From: B46-G9 sp964581175
GTDB taxonomy: Bacteria; Desulfobacterota; DSM-4660; Desulfatiglandales; Desulfatiglandaceae
Direction: 5' to 3'
Length of the DNA stretch: 64,000 nt
Assembly (NCBI GenBank): GCA_964581175.1
Contig: CAZONI010000010.1
Coordinates: 9,333 to 73,332, forward strand
This document shows positions 23,117 to 30,956 of the stretch, piece by piece; position 1 is the first letter of the stretch; each line of letters starts with the position of its first letter. The position numbers were made by a program, and so were the translations under genes. A model generated the notes under the pieces. That model saw only the letters and a program-made list of their open reading frames with translations, was not told where the DNA came from and did not search any database.

Positions 23117-23818
23117 ATGAGTGAGCCGAGCAGGAAGGACAAGACATTTCATATCATCATGAAAAGGTTTGTAGAAACCGGTCAGGCGCCCCACTACACC
23201 GAAATAGCAACCGAGTTGGGCGTCTCTGTTGAAGGGGGACGAGAGGCGGTGAATGAGCTTTTTTCACTTCGCGGGTTCCCCGGGTGGCTGTACCCAACTA
23301 CCGATTACATCACCTCGTTTCCCCCGTTCAACAACCTTCCCACTCAATACCGCATCACAATTGATGGGCAGCAGAAATGGTTCGCCCAGTGAGGGTTCGA
23401 ATCGCTGGCGGTCAGCTGGCTTTTCCCTGGAAAAAAGGTCCGGATTGATGCGCCTTGCCTTGACTGTGGATCACCGATCAGGGTGGAAATGAAGGACGGA
23501 GTCATACAGAATGCGGAACCCGAGGGCCTGGTCGCATATACGTGCGTCCCTTTTCGAGAATGGGACGAAGACATCCCATATGCGTGAAGCACCATGAATC
23601 TCTTCCGGTCGGAAGAGCATGTCCGCAACTGGCACGGTTTCAAAACGGGTACCGAAGAAGGAATCGTTCCCCTGCTTGATATGGCCAAGGCCTTTTCCGG
23701 CAACTTTTTCAGGAGACGCCTGGATCCGGATTATGTCTCCCACATGCGCGAGTATGGGAAGGAGATGGTCGGCGCCCTGAAGAATTGGGGTGTCTTTTGG
23801 CAATTCCCGAAAAAATAG
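23117..23818 (+). CDS. MerB-like organomercurial lyase homologue with UGA (Sec) at both catalytic Cys positions
   Basis: One frame of 233 residues, ATG 23117 (AAGGAGGG site) to TAG 23816, with in-frame TGA at 23390 (codon 92) and 23585 (codon 157) and no other disruption. It has the MerB order: an N-terminal winged helix (HYTEIATELGVSVEGGREAV), a strand YRITIDGQQKWFAQ then UGA-G-F-E, then VRIDAPCLDCGSPIRVEMKD and VIQNAEPEGLVAYTC, then PYA-UGA-STMNLFRSEEHVRNW. In E. coli R831b MerB the catalytic residues are Cys96, Asp99 and Cys159. Here the UGA codons fall on Cys96 and Cys159, and Glu95 is in the Asp99 position. MerB Cys117 is retained (APC). A strong SECIS-like hairpin follows UGA 157. I call it a two-selenocysteine protein; a twice-mutated pseudogene is the alternative. 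Confidence 0.75.
23600..23617 (+). promoter_or_regulatory. SECIS-like hairpin after the second UGA
   Basis: CTCTTCC (23600-23606), loop GGTC, GGAAGAG (23611-23617): a perfect seven-pair stem with the loop starting 20 bases after the UGA at 23585-23587. The GGUC loop recalls the E. coli fdhF SECIS. After the first UGA the best candidate is weaker: GCTG/CAGC around GCGGT (23404-23416). Confidence 0.6.
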
Positions 23819-23914
23819 GCAATGGCGGAGTCAGGTTGGCCCTCGAACTTGGCAAAAGACCTTCCACAATGATAGATAGCATAACACCAAAACGCTATCG
23901 ATAGAGGTGTCGAC

Positions 23915-24142
23915 ATGCAAACAGTAACAGTTTCCCCAAAATATCAGGTCTTTATCCCCAAGAATATCAGGGAGGCGATGCGTCTTCGCCCTGGACAGAA
24001 ATTGAAGATCATTGAATATGAAGGGAGAATCGAATTAATTCCTGACCGGGATATCTCTGAGCTGAAAGGGTTTCTAAAAGGAATTAACACAGAATCTATA
24101 CGTGAGGGAGATAGAAATTGTTCCCGTCATAACCATTTATGA
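23915..24142 (+). CDS. AbrB/MazE-type antitoxin (C-terminus altered by deletion)
   Basis: 75 residues. The SpoVT/AbrB swapped-hairpin is complete: MQTVTVSPKYQVFIPKNIRE then AMRLRPGQKLKIIEYEGRIE. The tail RDISELKGFLKGINTESIRE is the usual toxin-binding segment. The normal stop region is missing because a deletion joined its 3' end to the interior of vapC, so the last ten residues (GDRNCSRHNHL) come from the toxin gene in another frame. Such antitoxins also repress their own operon. With the toxin destroyed it is probably an orphan. Confidence 0.8.
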   Translation: MQTVTVSPKYQVFIPKNIREAMRLRPGQKLKIIEYEGRIELIPDRDISELKGFLKGINTESIREGDRNCSRHNHL

Positions 24143-24296
24143 AGTGTTTAAAGTGGTCTTGCGTGAAGCAAGTGAAGCAGACAGCATTATTTTCGCCACG
24201 GCAATTGCATATGAATGTACCGTATGGACACAGGATTCCGACTTTGAAAATCTGCCGGGGGTTAATTTCTTTCCAAAATTGGGAGCCGGAAAATAG
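24102..24296 (+). pseudogene. VapC PIN-domain toxin remnant
   Basis: The frame reads EIEIVPVITIYEVFKVVLRE, then ASEADSIIFATAIAYECTVW and TQDSDFENLPGVNFF. These are the middle and end of a VapC toxin (the 'P.ITIYEVFK' helix, the 'ADSII.ATA' motif and the 'TQD.DFE' acid pair). The first strand with the leading Asp is gone, and about 40 residues between LRE and EADS are deleted. It overlaps the antitoxin frame. It cannot form a PIN active site. Confidence 0.75.
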
Positions 24297-24524
24297 GAGA
24301 TCGGGGATGCTGCCGGATTTTCCTTGAGCCGGGAGGTCAGATCGCCTATACTCCGGCCCCAAAAACAGCGACTGTCATCTCATCCAGCGTCATCGTTCTC
24401 CGGGCCGCTCGAGATGTTTCTCCTGAGGGACCGGAGGCCGATCGTATCCGGCCGGGCAATCCAGGAATCGTTCGCGCAGGAAAATGTCAGGTGGATTTAG
24501 AAGTCCATCGGAGAGGAATTGATC

Positions 24525-25187
24525 ATGGAATTAAATGAGGCGATTGAAAGGCGGCGCAGTATCCGATTGTTTCTGCCGGATCCTGTGCCGCGGGAAAAGA
24601 TCCTGAAGATTGTGGAGACGGCACGTTGGGCGCCGTCGTGGGGGAACACCCAGCCTTGGGAGATCGTGGTAGCCGACGGAGACAAGTGCGGAAAGCTGGC
24701 ACGTGCGCTCGAAGCAGAGGGGAAGAAGGGGAGCAATCCCGGGCCTGACATCGTGATGCCGGTGCAATTCCCCGAGGTTCACAAAAAGCGGTATGTGTCG
24801 CTCGGCAGGGCCCTGCTTACCAGTATGGGAATTGAACGGGGAGACAGGGAGGCCCGTGCGCAGCACTATCTGAACATGTACATGTTTTTCGGCGCACCGA
24901 CCGTTGTCTACTTCACCATCGACGGCCGGCTGAACGAACCCTATGCCTGCCTGGACGTCGGCTCCATAGGGACCACATTCTGCTATCTGGCCTATCAGGA
25001 GGGCCTGGGGACCATCTACCTGGCTGCATCCATGCACTTTCCGGATATAGTCAAAGACGTTTTGGCTATTCCGAAGGACAAGAAAGTCGTCATCGGCATC
25101 GCAGTGGGGACACCGCATCCGGATGCCCCGGCGAGTCTCTTCAGGAGCGAGAGGGACCCGGTGGAGAATCTGCTGAGATTCGCGTGA
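24525..25187 (+). CDS. Nitroreductase family protein
   Basis: 220 residues from ATG 24525 (GAGAGGAATTGATC upstream). The FMN-binding start is MELNEAIERRRSIRLFLPDP then ETARWAPSWGNTQPWEIVVA; the mid-region has ACLDVGSIGTTFCYLAYQEG and the end KKVVIGIAVGTPHPDAPA, all typical of the oxygen-insensitive nitroreductase fold (an FMN dimer). Substrate is unknown. It is the first of a run with acyl-CoA dehydrogenase and electron-transfer flavoprotein genes and may be cotranscribed with them (63-base gap). Confidence 0.88.
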   Translation: MELNEAIERRRSIRLFLPDPVPREKILKIVETARWAPSWGNTQPWEIVVADGDKCGKLARALEAEGKKGSNPGPDIVMPVQFPEVHKKRYVSLGRALLTSMGIERGDREARAQHYLNMYMFFGAPTVVYFTIDGRLNEPYACLDVGSIGTTFCYLAYQEGLGTIYLAASMHFPDIVKDVLAIPKDKKVVIGIAVGTPHPDAPASLFRSERDPVENLLRFA

Positions 25188-25250
25188 CCAGGCGCTCGGA
25201 GAATGGAGAGGGGACAATAGCCAGGAGTTCAACGAACAGCGACGCATACC

Positions 25251-26393
25251 ATGGACACATTCCTGACCGAAAAGAATAGGGCCGTTCGCCGGGCCGTTCG
25301 TTCATTCTGTGACGATGAAATCCGTCCCATTGCCGGAGAAATTGACCGGGAAGCCTCGTTTCCCTGGCAGGTGGTGGAAAAAATGGGGAAACTGGGGTAC
25401 TTCGGCATCCAGGTTCCCCGGGAACTGGGCGGGGCGGGCCTGGATTCCATGAGCTACGTCATCGTCATAGAAGAACTGTCCAGCGCCTGCGCAGGCCTGG
25501 GATTGTGTGTCACCGTCCACAACAGCGTGGCGGTCTTCCCTATCCTGGGCTTTGGAAACGACGAACAGAAACAGAAATGGATCCCTCCCCTTGCCCGGGG
25601 CGAAAAAATCGGCGCCTTCTGCCTCACCGAACCCAATGCAGGCTCTGATGCTGCGGGTCTCGAGGCCACGGCCATCCGCCAGGGGGACCATTATACCATC
25701 AATGCCAACAAGGTATTCGTAACCAATGGCGGCGTTGCCGATATCTGCCTGATATTTGCCCGGACAGACCCGGAAGCAGGTACAAAAGGGATCAGCGTCG
25801 TGGTGGCGGAGCGGGGAACGCCCGGCTTTGTGGTCGGAGACCTTGAGGACCTCTGCGGTATGCGCGCCAATCCGGTCACTTCCATCAGGCTCTATGACTG
25901 CGCCGTACCCTTGAAGAACCTGATCGGCGAGGAAGGCATGGGGCTCAAAATAGGGCTGGCGGCCCTCGATATCGGGAGGACCGGAATTGCGGCCCAGGCC
26001 GTGGGGATCGCCCAGGCGGCGCTTGAAGAGGCCGTCAAATACTCGCGGCAGCGCCGACAGTTCGGCGTGCCCATCGCCAAGCACCAGGCCATCGCCATGA
26101 TGATAGCGGACATGGCGACGCAGGTAGACGCCGCCCGGCTCATGGTTTACCGATCGGCCACATTGAGAGATCAGGGCAGGCCCTTCTCCCAGGCATCCGC
26201 CATGGCCAAACTTTTTGCCTCGGAAACGTCCACAAAGGTCACCGACATGGCTGTCCAGGTACACGGCGGCTACGGCTACTCCAGGCTCTATCCTGTTGAG
26301 CGTTATTACCGGGACGCAAGAGTGACCAGGATCTACGAGGGAACGTCCGAGATTCATCGGATGGTCATATCAAAGGGAATCTTGGGCGCGTGA
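25251..26393 (+). CDS. Acyl-CoA dehydrogenase
   Basis: 380 residues, full length. Family markers in order: the N-terminal helical domain; YFGIQVPRELGGAGLDSMSY; the FAD/substrate strand GAFCLTEPNAGSDAAGLEAT; RQFGVPIAKHQAIAMMIADM; and the C-terminal IYEGTSEIHRMVISKGILG. The Glu in YEGTSE is the expected catalytic base of short/branched-chain enzymes. It oxidises an acyl-CoA at C2-C3 and passes electrons to ETF. Genes for both ETF subunits follow directly (4-base overlap with etfB), so the three work together. The exact acyl chain cannot be told. Confidence 0.93.
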   Translation: MDTFLTEKNRAVRRAVRSFCDDEIRPIAGEIDREASFPWQVVEKMGKLGYFGIQVPRELGGAGLDSMSYVIVIEELSSACAGLGLCVTVHNSVAVFPILGFGNDEQKQKWIPPLARGEKIGAFCLTEPNAGSDAAGLEATAIRQGDHYTINANKVFVTNGGVADICLIFARTDPEAGTKGISVVVAERGTPGFVVGDLEDLCGMRANPVTSIRLYDCAVPLKNLIGEEGMGLKIGLAALDIGRTGIAAQAVGIAQAALEEAVKYSRQRRQFGVPIAKHQAIAMMIADMATQVDAARLMVYRSATLRDQGRPFSQASAMAKLFASETSTKVTDMAVQVHGGYGYSRLYPVERYYRDARVTRIYEGTSEIHRMVISKGILGA

Positions 26394-27178
26394 AGAATAA
26401 GGCAATGGAATCCAACAAAACAATTGTATGCATCAAGCCTGTCGTCTTATCGGCTTCCGGTGCCAAAGCACGATCAGCAGATTCGTATGGGCTAAACCCT
26501 TTTGACCGCCCGGCCCTGGAAGTCGCGCTGCAGTTGAAGCAAAAGCGGGGTGGAACCGTTACCGTCCTTGCCATGGGACCCAAGCCGTCCGCCTTTGTAC
26601 TCAACGAGGCCATGGCCATGGGCGCCGACGCAGGTGTACTCCTGTGTGATCCTGCACTAGCAGGATCTGATACGCTTGCGACATCTACCGCGCTGGGAAC
26701 GGCCATCCAGCATCTATCTCCTTTCGATCTCATCCTGTTCGGCACAAGATCGTCCGACAGCGATACGGGGCACGTGGGGCCTCAGACCGCGGTGCTCCTC
26801 GACCTCCCGCTGGTCACAGGCGTCTGCGCCGTTGAAACCCTCGAAAACGGCCTCCGTGTCGAGCGCAGGATTGACGACTTCAGGGAGACCTACGAACTGC
26901 CCTTCCCCGCTGTTCTCACTATCCAGCCCGGATCAGTGAGGCCGAGAGACATAGGGCTTCTGGAAATGGCGCCTGCTTTTGAAGAAAAAGAACTCATAAA
27001 ATGGAGTCTCAAAGACCTGGGCCTGTCTCCGGAGCGTGTCGGAGAACCGGGTTCCGCCACTGCTGTTATTTCATTGTCAAAAGTACAAAGAACGAAAACA
27101 TGCGACTTTTTGAGCGGGTCGAAGGAAGAACAGGTTGAGGAGTTATTGAGCCGTCTGCTCTCGTCGGGCCTTTTATGA
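26390..27178 (+). CDS. etfB: Electron transfer flavoprotein beta subunit
   Basis: 262 residues if started at GTG 26390, which overlaps the preceding stop (GTGA); an ATG at 26405 (MESNKTIVCIKPVV) is the alternative. Recognised from IVCIKPV, ALEVALQLKQKRGGTVTVLA, NEAMAMGADAGVLLCD, ILFGTRSSDSDTGHVGPQTA and LPFPAVLTIQPGSVRPR. The VGPQTA segment corresponds to the nucleotide-binding loop of the family. It pairs with the EtfA-domain protein encoded 31 bases downstream and accepts electrons from the acyl-CoA dehydrogenase. Confidence 0.9.
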   Translation: MKNKAMESNKTIVCIKPVVLSASGAKARSADSYGLNPFDRPALEVALQLKQKRGGTVTVLAMGPKPSAFVLNEAMAMGADAGVLLCDPALAGSDTLATSTALGTAIQHLSPFDLILFGTRSSDSDTGHVGPQTAVLLDLPLVTGVCAVETLENGLRVERRIDDFRETYELPFPAVLTIQPGSVRPRDIGLLEMAPAFEEKELIKWSLKDLGLSPERVGEPGSATAVISLSKVQRTKTCDFLSGSKEEQVEELLSRLLSSGLL

Positions 27179-27209
27179 GAAAGACTTGAGGTAACTGAAT
27201 AAGACCGCT

Positions 27210-28835
27210 ATGTCAACGGGCGTAAAAAAAGAACTGTGGGTCCACATAGATCTCAGGAACAGGAAGTTCTTCGATCTCTCGCTGAACGTGCTGGCCAAGA
27301 CGAGGGAACTGGCCGGCTCAATAGCAGGCGAGACAGTTGCGGTCCTCCTGGGATCATCCGGCTCCCAACCCGTGGGGGACGAGGAGGAAGGCCACGGCCT
27401 GATTCCGGCTGATGAGGCCGGAGCCGAATGCACCAGGCACGGTGCAGACCGTGTTTTTATCCTTGAGAATGAACTCCTTGCCGTCCCAAGGCCGGACCTC
27501 TGTGCGAACGCCCTCGCCCCTTTTGTTGCCGAACATAACCCCACGCTGGTTATTTTTGTCCTTACCGATTTCGGCAGGGAAACGGCTGCCAGGTCCGCCC
27601 GGATCATCAACTCCGGCCTCATCTCCGAATGCGCGGATGTCTCTATCGAAAAAGGGAAAGTAGTAGCAGACTGCCCGGCATGGAGCGGTGATTTCATGGG
27701 TCGAATCACCTTCCTGGACGCGTCCCGCACGGGGTTCCTCACCATGCAGCCGTATGCGGCCAGGGCAACCAGAGTGAACGGCCGCCCCGGTCGGATCGAG
27801 CGGTTCAGTGTGGATGTTCCGGATACCTGCAAAGGCCTCAAACTGCTCTCAAGTTCTCCCGGAAACATCGAGGCCCAACGCCTGGAGAACGCCCAAACCA
27901 TTGTGGTAGGTGGAGCGGGAATGGGCAGTATCGAAAACTTCGCCCTGGTGCGTGAACTCGCGGCCGCCATGGGCGCTGAACTGGGGGCGACCCGCCCTCC
28001 CGTGCTTGAACACTGGATCGAGGAAGAAAGGCTCATCGGACAAACCGGAAAATCCGTTAGGCCCAAACTCCTTTTTTCCATAGGAACGTCCGGCGCGGTG
28101 CAGTATGCGGCCGGGGTCATGGAAGCCAAAACCATTGTGGCCGTCAACCGCGATAAGTCCGCACCCATCTTTCAGATCGCGGATATCGGAATCGTAGCCG
28201 ACGCCAAAGTCCTCCTCCCCCAGCTGATAACCAGGGTCAGGCAGGCTACAATGCGGAAACTCACGGATGATCTTTATTCCGCCAGGGACAATCTTGACAC
28301 CGCAAAAGACTTCGGGGCAAAGGTGCGGGAGCTCCGCGAGAGCCACAACTGGACAATCGAAGCATTATCCGAAGCAACAGGACAATCCCCCGATTTTATG
28401 GAAAAAGTCGAAAAAGGGACGGTTACGCCCCCGGTTGCCTTTCTGTTGAGATTCGCAAAGGCGTTGAAGATCGACCCGGAAACGTTTCTCCGGAGGGAAG
28501 AAAAGGCATTGATCCGCAGCTTAAGGGAGCAGGCCTTCATGAAGCGGACCCGGGATTATTCCTACCAGACCCTGAGCCCCGGGGTGGAAAGCCATCACCT
28601 CCGGGCTTTCATGGTTACCATAGAGGCCAGAAAGACCCATAAGCCCGTCGCCTATAAACACGAAGGCGAGGAGTTTATCTTTGTCATGGAGGGGGAACTG
28701 AAACTCAGCCTCGGGAACAAGGATCACCGTCTGAAGGCCGGAGAGTCTATCCACTTCAACTCCGATACCCCCCATAAGCTGAAAAGCATGTCGTCTGAAA
28801 CGACACATTGTCTCGTCGTACTTTTTACTCCCTGA
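27210..28835 (+). CDS. etfA: EtfA fused to an XRE helix-turn-helix and a cupin domain
   Basis: 541 residues in one uninterrupted frame. Residues about 1-345 are a complete ETF alpha subunit: LVIFVLTDFGRETAARSARI, then TIVVGGAGMGSIENFALVRE and the FAD domain KLLFSIGTSGAVQYAAGVME with KSAPIFQIADIGIVADAKVL. Residues about 369-430 are an XRE-type helix-turn-helix (VRELRESHNWTIEALSEATG then PPVAFLLRFAKALKIDPETF). Residues about 455-540 are a cupin (KHEGEEFIFVMEGELKLSLG then GESIHFNSDTPHKLKS). XRE-cupin proteins are normally separate regulators. Here the electron carrier is tied to a DNA-binding, ligand-sensing unit, so it may regulate its own operon. A missed stop or frameshift is unlikely because the join is smooth. 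Confidence 0.88.
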   Translation: MSTGVKKELWVHIDLRNRKFFDLSLNVLAKTRELAGSIAGETVAVLLGSSGSQPVGDEEEGHGLIPADEAGAECTRHGADRVFILENELLAVPRPDLCANALAPFVAEHNPTLVIFVLTDFGRETAARSARIINSGLISECADVSIEKGKVVADCPAWSGDFMGRITFLDASRTGFLTMQPYAARATRVNGRPGRIERFSVDVPDTCKGLKLLSSSPGNIEAQRLENAQTIVVGGAGMGSIENFALVRELAAAMGAELGATRPPVLEHWIEEERLIGQTGKSVRPKLLFSIGTSGAVQYAAGVMEAKTIVAVNRDKSAPIFQIADIGIVADAKVLLPQLITRVRQATMRKLTDDLYSARDNLDTAKDFGAKVRELRESHNWTIEALSEATGQSPDFMEKVEKGTVTPPVAFLLRFAKALKIDPETFLRREEKALIRSLREQAFMKRTRDYSYQTLSPGVESHHLRAFMVTIEARKTHKPVAYKHEGEEFIFVMEGELKLSLGNKDHRLKAGESIHFNSDTPHKLKSMSSETTHCLVVLFTP

Positions 28836-29095
28836 TGCAGTTGACCGGACTTCGGACCGCAGTGGGGTCGAAAAGGTATCCTCCCGCATAACCCGGCGGA
28901 AAAATGAAGACCTCAGGCACCAACCTGTAAGAGGCTGCTTGTTGAAAAGATGCTCTCGTAAGGCTTTTCGCTTGGAAAGGAGTCGGCAATTTTATATGCT
29001 GGGAGACAGGATATGTTATGGTCGGGATTCCGTGGTGCATGGACGACATAAATTAACCGGCATTGATCATCGTGAAGAGGGGTGACTGACAGTCC

Positions 29096-30220
29096 ATGTC
29101 AAAAAATTTCTATGAGATCCTGGGCGTTTCAAAGGATGCGTCCAATGATACAATCAAGAAGGCTTACCGCAAACTCGCGCGGAAGTGGCACCCCGACATC
29201 AACCCGGGCAATAAAGAAGCCGAGCAAAAATTCAAAGAGATATCCCGGGCCTATGATTGTCTCAGCAAAAAGGATCAAAGAGCACTCTACGATGAATTCG
29301 GCGAAGAAGGCCTTCGCGCAGGTTTTAATGCCGACCAGGCCAGGGAATACAGGCAGTGGGAAAAATACCAGCAAGAAGCTCCCGGCCGTACGGGGCCTGG
29401 ATTCGGGAGGTATCACAGCTACGAGGATGTCTTCGGGGATCTCTTCGGCTCTGGAGGCGGGGGCGGAACAACCGCGACCTTGAAAGGAAGGGACCTGGAG
29501 CACGACATAACTATCGATCTGATTTCAGCGCTGAGGGGATTTAAAACAACGCTTTCCATGCAGAGACCGCAATCATGCCCCCAGTGCAAAGGGTTGGGGA
29601 TGGATCCCAATTCCAAGATGAGCACCTGTCCTGCATGCGGCGGTTCGGGACGCATTAATGTCGCCCAGGGACCCATCCAGTTCACCAAGGCCTGTCCTCA
29701 ATGCAAAGGGCACGGGAGCATTGGAAAAACCTGCACCCGGTGTAACGGCAGCGGGCAGGTCCTCGGCACGGACACGATCAACGTCACCATCCCCCGAGGA
29801 GTGAAAGAAGGTTCGAAAGTCCGTATCGCAGGCAAGGGGGAACCCGGCCTGAATGGTGCGCCGCCCGGGGATCTCTATCTTGTGACCCATATCAAGCCGC
29901 ATCCCCTTTTGGACAGGAAGGGCGATGATCTCCATATGGAGGTACCCGTCACCGTTCGAGAAGCCATGACAGGCGGAACCATCACCATCCCGTCGATTGA
30001 CGGCGACGTCAATCTCAAGGTGCCGCCGAAAAGCCAAAGCGGGCAAGTGCTGAGGCTGAAAGGGAAAGGCGCCGTGAACCTCAAGACGAAAAAGAAGGGA
30101 GACCTGATGGTCAAACTGGTTGTCAAGGTCCCCAAGACGGATGACGGAGAAATCCTTGAAGCCGTGAAAAAGATGGACAGGCTCTATGAAGGGGATCTGC
30201 GGAAGGATATCAGGTTTTGA
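29096..30220 (+). CDS. dnaJ: Chaperone protein DnaJ
   Basis: 374 residues with all DnaJ parts. The J-domain (YEILGVSKDASNDTIKKAYR, HPD in KWHPDINPGN) spans residues 1-65, followed by a Gly-rich linker with GGGGGTT. Four zinc-finger repeats at about 160-225 are CPQCKGLG, CPACGGSG, CPQCKGHG and CTRCNGSG. The C-terminal peptide-binding domains include VTIPRGVKEGSKVRIAGKGE. It works with DnaK and GrpE, which are not in this window. A convergent MerR-type gene overlaps its 3' end by 11 bases; the CbpM-like product suggests control of this co-chaperone. Confidence 0.95.
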   Translation: MSKNFYEILGVSKDASNDTIKKAYRKLARKWHPDINPGNKEAEQKFKEISRAYDCLSKKDQRALYDEFGEEGLRAGFNADQAREYRQWEKYQQEAPGRTGPGFGRYHSYEDVFGDLFGSGGGGGTTATLKGRDLEHDITIDLISALRGFKTTLSMQRPQSCPQCKGLGMDPNSKMSTCPACGGSGRINVAQGPIQFTKACPQCKGHGSIGKTCTRCNGSGQVLGTDTINVTIPRGVKEGSKVRIAGKGEPGLNGAPPGDLYLVTHIKPHPLLDRKGDDLHMEVPVTVREAMTGGTITIPSIDGDVNLKVPPKSQSGQVLRLKGKGAVNLKTKKKGDLMVKLVVKVPKTDDGEILEAVKKMDRLYEGDLRKDIRF

Positions 30221-30530
30221 AGGATCCCAATTTTTCCTGAAGCTGCCGGGCCAGATCTTGGAAAATATCGTCGAACTGCTCTCTCATTTCGATCATACTC
30301 TGCCTCATCCGGAGGATCACCTCCACGCCCGCCAGGTTGACGCCCATTTCCTCCACAAGAATCTTGGCAAGCCTGAGCGTTTCGAGGTCCTCGGAGGCAA
30401 ACAGCCTGGTCGAGGAGTCTTCTCGAAAGACAGTACAAACGATTTCTTCCTCCTCCAATTCAGAGAGGAAACGCTCGGTGACTTGGAGGCGCTCGACAAC
30501 CTCGGTGATTGTCCAGAATTCTTTGGCCAT
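30210..30530 (-). CDS. cbpM: MerR-family chaperone modulator (CbpM-like)
   Basis: 106 residues: a MerR-type winged helix (FWTITEVVERLQVTERFLSE, then SSTRLFASEDLETLRLAKIL) and a C-terminal helix (IEMREQFDDIFQDLARQLQE). This is the CbpM/HspR layout. In E. coli CbpM binds the J-domain of CbpA and blocks it. Here the gene is convergent with dnaJ and the coding regions overlap by 11 bases, which supports a functional link. It lacks extended C-terminal metal or drug-binding parts of other MerR proteins. Confidence 0.8.
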   Translation of the reverse strand: MAKEFWTITEVVERLQVTERFLSELEEEEIVCTVFREDSSTRLFASEDLETLRLAKILVEEMGVNLAGVEVILRMRQSMIEMREQFDDIFQDLARQLQEKLGSFKT

Positions 30531-30956
30531 ACCCTTAGCCCACTAATAACGCCCGGTCCCGGTGGAATAAAAAGAAAAGTCAATCGGAACCGTTGTCCTT
30601 AAACAGAAGTATAGAGATTGGATTCTATGGTGTCAACCGGCATTCCACCCCCCTGATCCACCATCAAGGCATCATCTGCGGCGTTGTCTTCGCTCGCTTC
30701 TCCTTGCGTCGTATTGTTTATACGACTCAGTCGTCGCTCCTTGGCGCCTTGCATCTGATACCTTGCTGATGATCAGGAATTTCACCAAATCACCCGGTGA
30801 AACTCATGATGCGAAAATTAGATGGTGGATTTGGGCACCCGTGGAACAGTTGGAGGGGAGATCGGTAAAAAAACTGAGTTTACGCTCCATAGGGTGATGA
30901 GGTAATATCAGAAAAATGTCGAGATAAACCTGCTTGCGGCAAGAATCGGAGACATG
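30531..30956. other. Gene-free region with palindromic element copy 2
   Basis: No supported gene. The palindromic element at 30652-30777 fills a third of it; the remainder holds the upstream region of the permease gene. Confidence 0.5.
30652..30777. repeat. Palindromic mobile-type element, copy 2 (126 bp)
   Basis: Left end CCTGATCCACCATCAAGGCA; the right end in reverse reads CCTGATCATCAGCAAGGTAT. The interior CTCCTTGCGTCGTATTG and GTCGCTCCTTGGCGCCTTGC matches copy 1 at 22664-22790. Confidence 0.7.

Noticed and set aside
23393..23404. GGGTTCGAATC, resembling a tRNA T-arm
   Set aside because: It is inside the MerB-like reading frame and no cloverleaf surrounds it.
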